From positions 1 to 64,000 of the forward strand of contig UQUS01000005.1 in the NCBI GenBank assembly GCA_900544335.1: DNA of 64,000 nt, given 5' to 3'. The position numbers and the translations under genes were made by a program. Positions 1 to 10,631 of the stretch are shown here, piece after piece. Position 1 is the stretch's first letter, and each line of letters opens with the position of its first letter. This DNA comes from an uncultured Sutterella sp. Its GTDB lineage: Bacteria > Pseudomonadota > Gammaproteobacteria > Burkholderiales > Burkholderiaceae_F. The notes under the pieces are model-generated. The model had not been told where the DNA came from, did not search any database, and saw only the letters and a list, made by a program, of their open reading frames with translations.

Positions 1-25
1 TTTGCTCACGCTTATCGGGATAACA

Positions 26-74
26 AAACTCCCGAGGACTCTATACCGTTATGTATCTAGTCGATCGGGAGTTT
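26..74. repeat. 10-bp perfect inverted repeat downstream of yidC
   Basis: AAACTCCCGA at 26-35 is exactly mirrored by TCGGGAGTTT at 65-74. Inside the 29-nt spacer a second short pair, GACT/AGTC, continues the stem after a small bulge. A smaller palindrome, TTATC-GG-GATAA, lies just outside at 12-23. The element sits about 90 nt past the yidC stop. Read on the minus strand it ends in TTTTG, so it could be a weak long-loop terminator, but the T-run is poor. The rest of 1-165 contains no gene I can see. Confidence 0.35.
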
Positions 75-165
75 AGGAAATAACCCAAAATTGAAAACTA
101 AAACGGTCTACTTTTTGGGGTAGAGTTCATGTCCCAATGGGGTTTGGCTTTGTTTAAGAAACTGC

Positions 166-1947
166 TTATTTCTTCGCTTTAGATTCTTTGGCCCTTTCCG
201 GGATGATTTCCTTTTCATTGGCCGCGGCCAGGCGCCGTGCGCGTTCTGTGGCAATCTGACGATTGACGTACCACTGCTGAGCAATGGAAAGAACGTTATT
301 GGTCAACCAATACAGCACCAGTCCGGAAGCAAAGAAGAAGAACATGACACCGAAGACAATCGGCATGATGTACATGATTTTCTTTTGCATCGGATCCATC
401 GGTGCAGGATTCAGAAGCATCTGAAGAATCATCGTAACCATCATGATGGCCGGAAGGACAAGCCAACTATCGGGCATTGCCAGGTCGTTGACCCACAAAA
501 TCCATTCCGATCCGCGCAATTCCACACTAGCTAAAAGCACCCAATACAGAGCCAAGAACACGGGGATTTGCAACACAATCGGCAAGCACCCGCCGACAGG
601 ATTGATTTTTTCCTTCTTGTATAGCTCCATCATGGCTTGCTGCAGGCGTTGCTTATCCTTGCCGTACTGCTGCTGCAAGGCCTTCATGCGGGGTGTGACT
701 TCCTTCATGCGCGCCATGGACTTGTAACCGGCCGCACTGATCGGATACAAAATGAGTTTGACTAAGCACGTTAGGAGGACAATGGCCCAACCCCAGTTGC
801 CGACGGCATCGTACAGAGCCTTCAGAACCGAGTAAATCGGCTTAGCAAGCATCGTCAACCAACCGTAGTCAACAACAAGGTCCAAACCGGTTGCAATCTG
901 AGCTAGACGCGTCTGATCTTGCGGTCCGACATAAAGTACTGCATCGGTCGTGGTCCAGGACTTCGGCGCAATCGATCCGATACGAACAATCGACCCGACG
1001 GCATATAAGTTCTTATCGAGCTTACGCGTATAAAACTCATGCTCGGTCTTTTTCGCACCCGGAGCATCGGCCCAGGCACTGACAAAGTAGTGCTGAATCA
1101 TCGCAATCCAGCCGTCGTTTTCACGCGCAACGGTATCGGGTTTGTCCTCAATATCGTCAAAGGCAATCTTCTTGAATTTTGTCTCGTTGGTGTAAACAGC
1201 CGGTCCCGTGTACGTGTAGTACATGGAGCTTTCACCATCAGGCTTGCCGTCATCACGCGTTAACTGATAGTAAACGGACGGGGTAATCTGCGTATCCCCG
1301 TTGTTGATAATCTTGTGCGAGACGTTAATGCCATAATGACCTTCTATGAGTTCAAAACTCTTTTCGACCGCCACGTCGCCGGTCCGAGCCGTAAAGACAA
1401 CGGTCTTTGTCGCCACGGTCTTTTTATTTTTCCCTTCACCGATAACCTTGCTTCCTTCCTGAGTTCCGGAATACTTAAACAGGGTCTTGTGGTTGGGGAA
1501 ATTGCCGCCGATCAAACCGGTCTGTGCCACGTAGGCACGCGACGGAGAGACATCAAACAGAACAATGTTTTTCAGTTCCGGCGCCTTATTGCCGAGAACC
1601 TTTCCGATTAAACCGACTTCCGTCCAATCGGCTTCCTGACGTTCCTTGAGTAACTCAGCTCGTGTAATAACTGCGCCGTTCTCGTCAAAACGCAACTTAA
1701 ATAAGTCGTTAGTTACCTCAATTGGGCGACTTGTCTGAATCACACCGCTTGCCACTGCATCGGCAACGGTTTGATTGGCAATCGCATCCGGGGAAGCGAC
1801 CGACTTGCCGTCAGCAGTCTGTTCTGCGACCGGTTCAGATCCGAACATAGACGGCTTTCCGTTATATACCTGCCAGTTGTCATAGAGCATAAAGCAGGCA
1901 GCTGCAAGAACCACCCAAAGAATAGTCCGCTGAAAATCGCTTCCCAT
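166..1947 (-). CDS. yidC: Membrane protein insertase YidC/OxaI
   Basis: Inserts and folds inner-membrane proteins, alone or with SecYEG. The 593-residue protein has the proteobacterial form: an N-terminal membrane anchor (about residues 5-23), a large periplasmic beta-sandwich domain (about 60-340), and a C-terminal five-helix OxaI core beginning around WLTMLAKPIYSVL, with the PVGGCLPIVLQIPVFLALY segment and a basic tail (KESKAKK). The length matches the family. It is last in the rpmH-rnpA-yidD-yidC run, 58 nt after yidD, the usual order. The ATG start at 1947 has only a weak GGATCGAG ribosome site. Confidence 0.98.
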   Translation of the reverse strand: MGSDFQRTILWVVLAAACFMLYDNWQVYNGKPSMFGSEPVAEQTADGKSVASPDAIANQTVADAVASGVIQTSRPIEVTNDLFKLRFDENGAVITRAELLKERQEADWTEVGLIGKVLGNKAPELKNIVLFDVSPSRAYVAQTGLIGGNFPNHKTLFKYSGTQEGSKVIGEGKNKKTVATKTVVFTARTGDVAVEKSFELIEGHYGINVSHKIINNGDTQITPSVYYQLTRDDGKPDGESSMYYTYTGPAVYTNETKFKKIAFDDIEDKPDTVARENDGWIAMIQHYFVSAWADAPGAKKTEHEFYTRKLDKNLYAVGSIVRIGSIAPKSWTTTDAVLYVGPQDQTRLAQIATGLDLVVDYGWLTMLAKPIYSVLKALYDAVGNWGWAIVLLTCLVKLILYPISAAGYKSMARMKEVTPRMKALQQQYGKDKQRLQQAMMELYKKEKINPVGGCLPIVLQIPVFLALYWVLLASVELRGSEWILWVNDLAMPDSWLVLPAIMMVTMILQMLLNPAPMDPMQKKIMYIMPIVFGVMFFFFASGLVLYWLTNNVLSIAQQWYVNRQIATERARRLAAANEKEIIPERAKESKAKK

Positions 1948-2005
1948 ACTCGATCCAATTATCTAGTGTTAAAAGCCACTGTTTTCGACCCGTTAAAGTC
2001 TTCAA

Positions 2006-2266
2006 TCAGTTGCGAATATTGCCTGAATGCCGCCAAGGAAACCATTCGAAACGTTCCGGTACCGGATCAAGACCGCATCCGCCTAAAGGATGACAACGAC
2101 CGAGTCGCATAACCGTAAGCCAAAGTCCCTTTAACGCCCCGAATCGCTCAAATGCCTCGATAGCGTAGTTCGAGCAAGTCGGAATAAACCGGCACTGCCA
2201 ACCGACCCAACTGGAAAATGTCAGTTGGTAGAGTCTTACAAAAGCAATCAAGACCTTTGCCATCAT
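2006..2266 (-). CDS. yidD: Membrane protein insertion efficiency factor YidD
   Basis: Small YidD (UPF0161) protein thought to assist YidC-dependent insertion at the inner membrane. It shows the family core: an amphipathic N-terminus (VLIAFVRLYQLTFS) and the cysteine-bearing motif CRFIPTCSNYAIEAFERFG, then RCHPLGGCGLDPVP. I chose the ATG at 2266, which overlaps the rnpA stop in an ATGA arrangement, so translation is probably coupled. This gives 86 residues. A TTG at 2281 would add five residues but lies further inside rnpA. Confidence 0.93.
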   Translation of the reverse strand: MMAKVLIAFVRLYQLTFSSWVGWQCRFIPTCSNYAIEAFERFGALKGLWLTVMRLGRCHPLGGCGLDPVPERFEWFPWRHSGNIRN

Positions 2267-2733
2267 GACTCTTGTCCGCAAACCGATTGCATCCTCTTTA
2301 TGAGTCCGTCAACACATGCCGTCGTTGCGCGTCTGATTCGATTCTTATAGTCGGCCGTTCCTGTTCGAGCACTTTCCCGACGAAACGTTTCGCAAATCCG
2401 AAACACAACGTCCAAACCCAGATTTTTCTCTAAGCACTGCTCTTGAAGTAGCGGCAGGGCAGGGCGGATGCACTCTCGCATAATGCGTTTTGAAAGCACC
2501 CGATCTACCGCACGGGGCACGTGGTGCTTACCGACCGTAAGCCCGATTCGCACCTTCCCGATTTGCTTAGTTATCCGTGTTCGAACGGAGACTGCCTCCC
2601 GACGAAAACTTAGCTGCGTTGCTGATAACCGAATCACTCGACCGAAGTCTTCCGACCGAAGAATCCGCGCCGACCGCGGGAAACGGAGTCTGACCTTTTT
2701 CCCGTTATCAAGCATGTCCTGCGCATCCGGCAT
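2263..2733 (-). CDS. rnpA: Ribonuclease P protein component
   Basis: Basic protein subunit of RNase P, which trims the 5' leader of precursor tRNAs together with the M1 RNA. The family pattern is visible: RFPRSARILRSEDFGRVI near the N-terminus, then RIGLTVGKHHVPRAVDRVLSKRIMRECIR, the RNR-type basic helix in a slightly altered form (RVLSKRIMRE), and a basic C-terminal tail. It follows rpmH by 15 nt and overlaps yidD by four. The start is uncertain: ATG at 2733 (156 aa) is used here, with ATG at 2715 (150 aa) as an alternative. Confidence 0.93.
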   Translation of the reverse strand: MPDAQDMLDNGKKVRLRFPRSARILRSEDFGRVIRLSATQLSFRREAVSVRTRITKQIGKVRIGLTVGKHHVPRAVDRVLSKRIMRECIRPALPLLQEQCLEKNLGLDVVFRICETFRRESARTGTADYKNRIRRATTACVDGLIKRMQSVCGQES

Positions 2734-2748
2734 CAACTTCTTAGTGCA

Positions 2749-2889
2749 TCAGAGTGCCAACTTGTGACGACCCTTCGCACGACGACGGGCAAGAACGAGA
2801 CGTCCGCCGCGAGTGCGGGAACGGACCAAAAAGCCGTGCGTACGAGCACGCTTGACCTTGGAGGGCTGATATGTACGCTTGGTAGCCAT
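2749..2889 (-). CDS. rpmH: 50S ribosomal protein L34
   Basis: Ribosomal large-subunit protein of 46 residues, beginning MATKRTYQPSKVKRARTHGF and ending GRHKLAL, very basic and nearly invariant in bacteria. The open frame extends further upstream (to 2988), but the family start MATKRTYQPS and an upstream GGAAGT-type ribosome site fix the ATG at 2889. It is the first gene of the minus-strand operon and diverges from dnaA. One oddity is FLVRSRTRGGR, where RMRTRGGR or RMATKGGR is more usual. Confidence 0.97.
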   Translation of the reverse strand: MATKRTYQPSKVKRARTHGFLVRSRTRGGRLVLARRRAKGRHKLAL

Positions 2890-3046
2890 AATATATTTAC
2901 TTCCTGATAGATAAAAACGACACAAAACGACGCTGAGAAAACGGATTCTCCCAGTGTCGCAAAATTCTTCTTTCGGAGCAGGGGACAAAGAGGCCCCCGC
3001 GTGTTGACGCGCACTTTTCGGGCGTCACCCCCGCGAAAAGCGCAAT

Positions 3047-3076
3047 ATTACACTCAATTAGACCCTTATTTGTCAA
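3047..3076 (-). promoter_or_regulatory. Sigma-70 promoter for rpmH-rnpA-yidD-yidC
   Basis: On the minus strand a perfect -35 hexamer TTGACA (3071-3076) is followed after 18 nt by TGTAAT (3047-3052), with an overlapping TAATAT. It is the best promoter match in the intergenic region and points at rpmH, leaving a leader of about 150 nt. Confidence 0.6.
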
Positions 3077-3231
3077 TCCGTACAGGACGATTTTTTAAAA
3101 TCGAAATGACCTCGGGGCTTTCCTGAGTCGCGTTGTTTTTTCTCATCCCAAGATTTAGTGAGCCCTTCGCATTTTCATCACAATGAATTGTGTCTGATGC
3201 TGAAATTGTAATATTTTTCAACATCGTACCC

Positions 3232-3260
3232 TGTGGATAACTTTTTTTCTCCCCTATAAA
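3232..3260 (+). promoter_or_regulatory. DnaA box overlapping the probable dnaA promoter
   Basis: The perfect DnaA box TGTGGATAA (3232-3240) lies where the -35 element would be for the -10 hexamer TATAAA at 3255-3260 (17-nt spacing). No good -35 hexamer is present otherwise. Binding of DnaA there would be expected to repress its own gene, as known in many bacteria; here this is inference from position. Confidence 0.5.
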
Positions 3261-3345
3261 ATCCCGCCATTGAACATCACCTTTTTTTGATACTTAGGTG
3301 CAGCGTTTTGCATGCGCCCGCTTGTTTTTCTGTCGATTTCTTATC

Positions 3346-4716
3346 ATGGCTTCTGAATTTTGGTCACAGTGTCTCGATGAACTTAAAACGGAGTTCTCTC
3401 CGGAGCTTTTTCATACCTGGTTCGCCGATCTGACGGTCGATGACAGTGTTCTTTCAGATGACCAGTTAAAGATTTTTGCTTCGTCGGCGGCAAAACTTTC
3501 TGCATTGAAAACGGCTTATTCGCAAAAACTATCCGAAATTGTCAACCGTATCGCCGGTCGCCACATTGCACTAACTTGGTGCGTTTCTCAGACCCCGGCC
3601 GTCAGTTTGCCGGTTGCCCCGGCTTCTGAAAACGTCGACAAACCCTTGAGCCCGTCGGCGCAGATTAAGTCCGGGCTTCTGCCGGATTTAACCTTTGAAA
3701 ACTTTGTGCAAGGCAAGGCCAACCAAATGGCTTTTGCGGCTGCTTTGCAGGTGGCCAATAGTTCGGGAAAACCCATCTACAACCCGCTCATTATTTACGG
3801 CGGCGTCGGTCTCGGGAAGACACACCTGATGCATGCCATCGGTCACCAATTTCTGAAAAACAACCCGGCACGCCGCGTTCTGTGTATTTCTGCACAACAG
3901 TATCTCGAGGAATTTACCGGCGTCATGCGCCTGATGAATGCCGACCCGAATCGGTATTTCCAAGCACTGCGCGACTTTGAAAACCGTTATCAGAATCTCG
4001 ATATGCTTCTGATTGACGATATCCAGGGCTTTGCAAACCGCAAGGGCACACAGGCCAGTTTCTTCCAGGTCTTTGAACATATGGTTCCGCACGGCAAACA
4101 AATCGTCATGACAAGCGATACGTTTCCGCGCGACCTAAAAGAACTGCAGGAACGGCTCTTAAGTCGCATTACGCAAGGAATTACCGTTGAGGTCGAGCCC
4201 CCGGAGCTGGAGATGCGTGTCCAGATTCTCCTCAATAAAGCAGAGCGTTCGGGGCTTTCTATGCCCGAAGACGTTGCCGAAGAGATTGCCAAACGCTTGC
4301 GTAGCAATGTCCGAGAACTAGAGGGAGCCGTTCAGCAGATTTTGGCGTACACACATTTTCATAAGGTTCCCGTCACGCTGCAAACGGTTTCCGAAGCGCT
4401 ACGCAACGTTTTCCGTTCGAGTTCCGTACCGGTCACAATCGAGACGATTCAGGAAGCAGTTAGCGACTACTTTAAGATTAAAACCGCTGATTTACTTTCA
4501 AAAAAACGGACATCGGCCGTCTCACATGCCCGGCAAGTCGCCATGTACCTGGCAAAAGAACTGACGCAAAAAAGTTTGCCGGAAATCGGGGTTATGTTCG
4601 GTGGAAAAGACCATACGACGGTCCTTTATGCCTGCCGAAAAATTTCCTCTTCGCGCTCGACCGATAAGCAGCTTCGCAACGACCTACATTTGCTCGAACA
4701 GCGCATTAAGAGTTAG
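3346..4716 (+). CDS. dnaA: Chromosomal replication initiator protein DnaA
   Basis: AAA+ ATPase that binds DnaA boxes and opens the origin. Domain I begins MASEFWSQCLDELKTEFSP, followed by a short linker (about 85-115), the AAA+ core with Walker A GGVGLGKTH (about 152-160) and Walker B LLIDD (about 221-225), and the C-terminal DNA-binding domain with the family signature near GGKDHTTVLYACRKI. At 456 residues it is normal. The frame is open back to a GTG at 3298, but homology of domain I supports the ATG at 3346. Neither start has a clear Shine-Dalgarno sequence, so initiation may be weak. dnaN follows after 222 bp. Confidence 0.97.
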   Translation: MASEFWSQCLDELKTEFSPELFHTWFADLTVDDSVLSDDQLKIFASSAAKLSALKTAYSQKLSEIVNRIAGRHIALTWCVSQTPAVSLPVAPASENVDKPLSPSAQIKSGLLPDLTFENFVQGKANQMAFAAALQVANSSGKPIYNPLIIYGGVGLGKTHLMHAIGHQFLKNNPARRVLCISAQQYLEEFTGVMRLMNADPNRYFQALRDFENRYQNLDMLLIDDIQGFANRKGTQASFFQVFEHMVPHGKQIVMTSDTFPRDLKELQERLLSRITQGITVEVEPPELEMRVQILLNKAERSGLSMPEDVAEEIAKRLRSNVRELEGAVQQILAYTHFHKVPVTLQTVSEALRNVFRSSSVPVTIETIQEAVSDYFKIKTADLLSKKRTSAVSHARQVAMYLAKELTQKSLPEIGVMFGGKDHTTVLYACRKISSSRSTDKQLRNDLHLLEQRIKS

Positions 4717-4938
4717 GTCGCCGTTTTTTTCCTCCGGAACAGACGGTTGGCTTGTTTTCTCGATGCTTGCGAGGCCTGAAAAAACGCCTCTCAGACGTCT
4801 TATTTCGCGGTTTCCCGTTGTAAAATGCGAGATAGTATTTCCGTTGCAGAAAACAAACCGTGCAACCGGAAAAAGATACCGTTCAAACGCAGACAAAGTC
4901 GGTGCTCTACATGGTCGGCTGTCAACTGGAGACTTTCT

Positions 4939-6048
4939 ATGCAATTTATTGAGTGCGGGCGAGAGGCACTTCTCAAACCGTTATCTATCGTCGGGGGAAT
5001 TATCGAGGGTCGCCAGACACTTCCGATTTTGAGCAATATTTTGGTTGAAAAGGACGGTCAGGAGCTGACTTTTACGACAACGGATTTGGATATCCAGATT
5101 AAGACTCATGCTGCCATCGGTGTCGGTCCCGATCAGTTAAAGGCCACGATTCCGGCAGCTAAATTCATTTCCATTCTCAATGCACTGCCGAAATCGGACA
5201 AGAATTTATCTGTGGAAACGGAAGGAAAGAAAGTCCTTCTTCTTGCCGATACCAGTCGCTTTACCTTAGCTCAGCTCAATGCCGACGAATACCCGTCGTT
5301 ACCGGCTATTACCGAAGGACGCATATTTTCGCTTCCGGCCTCGGCCTTGAAGTACCTGTTCCAGATGGTTCACTTTGCCATGGCCCAGCAAGACATCCGC
5401 TACTACCTCAACGGACTTTTGCTCGTTGTAGAAAAAGACAAAGTGCGCACGGTTGCAACGGACGGACATCGCTTGGCCTGTTGCGATGCCAATTGCGAAA
5501 TCAACATCGACGATCCCTTCAATGCCATTTTGCCGCGCAAAGCCGTGTTGCAATTGATGAAGCTACTGCCTGAAACCGATGAACCCGTGAACGTGGAAAT
5601 CGGTAAAGACCAGGCACGATTTACATTCGGCGATATCGAATTTCTTGCGAAGTTAATCGACGGAAAATTCCCCGATTACACCCGTGTCATTCCGACCAAT
5701 AACGACAAAATGTTCTTGGTGAATCGAGAAAAACTCATCGGCGCGTTGCGTCGTGCCGCTATTCTGGCCAATGAAAAATTCAAAGGCCTGCGCTGGCTTG
5801 TCACGCAAGGGCATCTGCAGATTCAAAGTATTAACTCGGATATGGAAGAGGCCGTTGAAAACATCGATATTGATTACACGGGCCAAGATCTTGACTTAGG
5901 GTTTAACGTAACCTATCTACTTGATGTTCTTTGCAATCTGAGAAACTCCGACGTTCGGTTCTCGTTCTCGACCTCGCAGGCCGCCACGCTCCTGACGATG
6001 CCTGAAAGCGAACAGTTCCGCTACGTTCTGATGCCGATGCGTATCTAG
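4939..6048 (+). CDS. dnaN: DNA polymerase III sliding clamp, beta subunit
   Basis: Ring-shaped processivity clamp loaded onto primed DNA; 369 residues, the standard length for three repeated clamp folds. Recognisable stretches include LSIVGGIIEGRQTLPILSNIL at the start, VATDGHRLACCDAN in the middle and the C-terminal YVLMPMRI, which forms part of the hydrophobic protein-binding pocket. A frame extension to 4825 exists, but ATG 4939 is preceded by GGAG at 4928-4931 and matches the family start. TTGTAAAAT-type promoter-like sequence lies near 4820, in the 222-bp gap after dnaA. Confidence 0.97.
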   Translation: MQFIECGREALLKPLSIVGGIIEGRQTLPILSNILVEKDGQELTFTTTDLDIQIKTHAAIGVGPDQLKATIPAAKFISILNALPKSDKNLSVETEGKKVLLLADTSRFTLAQLNADEYPSLPAITEGRIFSLPASALKYLFQMVHFAMAQQDIRYYLNGLLLVVEKDKVRTVATDGHRLACCDANCEINIDDPFNAILPRKAVLQLMKLLPETDEPVNVEIGKDQARFTFGDIEFLAKLIDGKFPDYTRVIPTNNDKMFLVNREKLIGALRRAAILANEKFKGLRWLVTQGHLQIQSINSDMEEAVENIDIDYTGQDLDLGFNVTYLLDVLCNLRNSDVRFSFSTSQAATLLTMPESEQFRYVLMPMRI

Positions 6049-6079
6049 TGCGTCTCCGGAGTTTTTTAACATCTTTAAG

Positions 6080-6111
6080 CGCCAACGAAAACAGCCTCGT
6101 CTTCGTTGGCG
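6080..6111. terminator. Strong hairpin between dnaN and gyrB
   Basis: CGCCAACGAA (6080-6089) and TTCGTTGGCG (6102-6111) form a perfect 10-bp stem with a 12-nt loop. It begins about 32 nt after the dnaN stop. It is followed by TTGAAATCC rather than a T-run, so it may be a pause site, a 3'-end stabiliser or a weak terminator. A possible -10 (TATATA, about 6121) for gyrB lies just beyond. Confidence 0.5.
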
Positions 6112-6167
6112 TTGAAATCCTATATAGTTCGAACTTTTTGATTTCTTAGGGAAAACTCGTCAGAAAA

Positions 6168-8714
<2,547 letters not shown>

Positions 8715-8725
8715 AGGAAAAGACC

Positions 8726-9676
8726 ATGCCGACGAACAATGAGCAGTTGGTTGTTGCCGTTTCTTCTCGCGCGTTGTTCGATTTGGAAAAGGAGCACCGA
8801 CTTTTTGAAGAAGCCGGCATCGAGGCGTATCGGAAGTATCAGACAGAGCACAAGGACGAGCCGTTAAAGCCCGGAGTGGCTTACCCCTTTGTCCGGCGCT
8901 TATTGATGCTCAATAAGATTTACGGTCCCGAGTCTTTTAAAGTCATTGTCATCAGCCGTAATTCTCCGGAAACAGGGCAGCGGTTCTTTTCTTCGTGTCG
9001 GTACTACAACCTGCCGATTAAAGCCGGTGCTTTTACCTCCGGGCAGTCGACATTTCCGTACCTATCTGCTTACGGTGCGTCCCTATTTTTAAGCGCCAAT
9101 AAAGAAAACGTCATTTGCGCCATTCATCAGGGACTGCCGGCCGGTCTTGTCCTTCCGATCAAACTCTCGCAGCAAGAAACCGACAGCGAAAACGAACTGA
9201 GAATTGCGTTTGACTTTGACGGCGTCATCGTCGATGACGAATCGGAGAAAACCTATAAAAAGGAAGGATTAGCCGGATTTGAACGCTTTGAGCAGCGTCT
9301 TAAGACCACGCCGCATGCGCCTGGCCCCTTACATCAGCTCTTTAAGAAGTTAGCGCGCTTTCAAGAACTCGATGAAAAACTCGGACAAGGAAATCCTTAC
9401 TACAAGCCCAATATCCGTGTAGCCATCGTCACAGCACGCGGTGCTCCGAGCGAGCAGCGTCTGATTACGACACTGCGCTCGTTCGGGATGCGCGCCGCCG
9501 AGCTTTTTTTACTCGACGGCATGCCCAAAGCCGGTGTCTTAGAAGCTTTTCGCCCGCACATCTTTTTTGACGATCAAATTCGGCACCTAGAGGGGACCAA
9601 ACAGATTGTCCCGAGCGTGTTAATTCCGTTCGGCGTGCGGAACGGTCAAGACACTTCTGTTGTTGTTAATAAATAG
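8726..9676 (+). CDS. Cytosolic 5'-nucleotidase (NT5C-type, PF06189)
   Basis: Predicted to dephosphorylate nucleoside 5'-monophosphates in the cytoplasm. The 316-residue protein carries the family opening LVVAVSSRALFDLE, followed by VISRNSPETGQRFF and the HAD-like motif AFDFDGVIVDDESE (about 167-180), then VTARGAPSEQR and FFDDQIRHL. AAGGAAA lies seven bases before the ATG, and it starts 11 nt after gyrB, so the two probably share a transcript. Substrate preference cannot be read from sequence. The family call is secure; the pairing with gyrB is less usual. Confidence 0.85.
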   Translation: MPTNNEQLVVAVSSRALFDLEKEHRLFEEAGIEAYRKYQTEHKDEPLKPGVAYPFVRRLLMLNKIYGPESFKVIVISRNSPETGQRFFSSCRYYNLPIKAGAFTSGQSTFPYLSAYGASLFLSANKENVICAIHQGLPAGLVLPIKLSQQETDSENELRIAFDFDGVIVDDESEKTYKKEGLAGFERFEQRLKTTPHAPGPLHQLFKKLARFQELDEKLGQGNPYYKPNIRVAIVTARGAPSEQRLITTLRSFGMRAAELFLLDGMPKAGVLEAFRPHIFFDDQIRHLEGTKQIVPSVLIPFGVRNGQDTSVVVNK

Positions 9677-9928
9677 ATTTTGAAAAAATAAAAATGACAG
9701 TAGTAACAACAGAGGCCGTCAAAGCTGTGGAAAACCACCGAAAAGCGTGAGATTTCATAAAATTAGGAACTGAACAACTCTTTGGATAACGTTTGAAAAC
9801 CCTGTAAAGTCCATCGAAATACATGTGAAAGGAAGTCTTTGGTTTCGATTCGATTGTCAAGTGCTGTGAACAAGACCGAGATTTTCACAACGAATTCACA
9901 GAGTTATTCCCATTACGAGGGATTGGAT
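9677..9928. other. Gene-free stretch with two near-consensus DnaA boxes
   Basis: This 252-bp gap downstream of gyrB is AT-rich at its left end (9677-9700). It holds TGTGGAAAA (about 9726-9734) and TTTGGATAA (about 9781-9789), each one mismatch from the strict DnaA box, and a poorer TGTGAACAA near 9865. These may be chance matches or a secondary DnaA-binding cluster. The dolP promoter also lies here. Confidence 0.35.
9782..9810 (+). promoter_or_regulatory. Putative promoter for the dolP-like gene
   Basis: TTGGAT (9782-9787) and TAAAGT (9805-9810) are separated by 17 nt, giving a plausible sigma-70 promoter with a leader of about 110 nt before the ATG at 9929. The -35 overlaps one of the near-consensus DnaA boxes. 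Confidence 0.4.
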
Positions 9929-10591
9929 ATGAAAAAAACAATTTACTGCGTGGCTCTGGCATGTGCTGTCGCCGGAACGGCCTTAAGCGGATGTACGGCT
10001 GTGGCTATCGGCGGGGCCACTTATGCGACAACGACGGCCGTCGGCACGATTATCGATCGCAGAACAACCGGAACGGTGGTTGACGATAAGCTACTGGAAA
10101 AGAAACTTTCTTTCGAAATCAGCCAGAAGCTCGGTAAAGAGACCGATAGCCACGTCACCGTGACGTGCTACAACCGTCGCGTGCTTTTAACTGGTGAGAT
10201 TTCCAGTCAGCAGGCCAAAGAGACCGTATCAAAAGTCGCCGCCGAGAGTACTGGAGTTCGTGAAGTCATCAATGAGTTGAGTGTTCAGGAAAATGCCTCT
10301 CTTTTCGAGCGGATGGGGGACTCGACAATTGCCACAAAAGTCCGCACGCGTATCGTTGCCAATCAACAAGTGGAAATTAACCAGATGAAAATTGCCGTTG
10401 ACCGCGGCATTGTTTACATCATCGGCATTCTCACAGCCCAGGAAAATAAGATTGCTTGCGAAATCGCCGCCTCGACATCCGGTGTGGTTCGTGTGGTCTC
10501 TTGCGCTGAAATCGTAACGCCCGAGCAGGTTCAGGAACAGATGCGTCAGCTCCAGAGTAACCAAAACACGCCTTCCGATACGGCGCAATAA
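9929..10591 (+). CDS. dolP: BON-domain outer-membrane lipoprotein, DolP (YraP)-like
   Basis: Lipoprotein expected to sit on the inner face of the outer membrane and help maintain envelope integrity. The 220-residue protein starts MKKTIYCVALACAVAGTALSGC, with lipobox LSGC (Cys about 22). Two BON domains follow: about 45-118 (ending STGVREVINELSV) and about 125-195 (ISTGVVRVVS-like ending STSGVVRVVSCAEIV). The tail is Gln-rich. The frame is open to 9839, but the signal peptide and a GAGGGATTGGAT ribosome region fix the ATG at 9929. Convergent with menA. Confidence 0.88.
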   Translation: MKKTIYCVALACAVAGTALSGCTAVAIGGATYATTTAVGTIIDRRTTGTVVDDKLLEKKLSFEISQKLGKETDSHVTVTCYNRRVLLTGEISSQQAKETVSKVAAESTGVREVINELSVQENASLFERMGDSTIATKVRTRIVANQQVEINQMKIAVDRGIVYIIGILTAQENKIACEIAASTSGVVRVVSCAEIVTPEQVQEQMRQLQSNQNTPSDTAQ

Positions 10592-10594
10592 GTC

Positions 10595-10626
10595 AAAACG
10601 GGAACCTATGAAAAAACGGGTTCCCG
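10595..10626 (-). terminator. Rho-independent terminator for the dac-ybeD-menA operon
   Basis: CGGGAACC (10599-10606) and GGTTCCCG (10619-10626) make an 8-bp GC-rich stem with a 12-nt loop. On the minus strand the stem is followed by TTTTGACT, a usable T-run. It begins six bases after the menA stop and may also stop dolP transcripts from the other side. Confidence 0.75.
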
Positions 10627-10631
10627 GCGAC

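Larger units (their letters stand above)
2890..3345. other. Candidate chromosomal replication origin (rpmH-dnaA intergenic)
   Basis: This 456-bp gene-free stretch lies between divergent rpmH and dnaA, the commonest oriC position in Proteobacteria. It contains one perfect DnaA box (TGTGGATAA, 3232-3240) and several AT-rich runs, for example around 3090-3100 and 3201-3260, that could unwind. I found only that one strict box, fewer than most mapped origins, so the origin might instead be elsewhere nearby, for instance downstream of gyrB at 9677-9928. Minus-strand promoter elements for rpmH also lie within this stretch. Confidence 0.55.
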
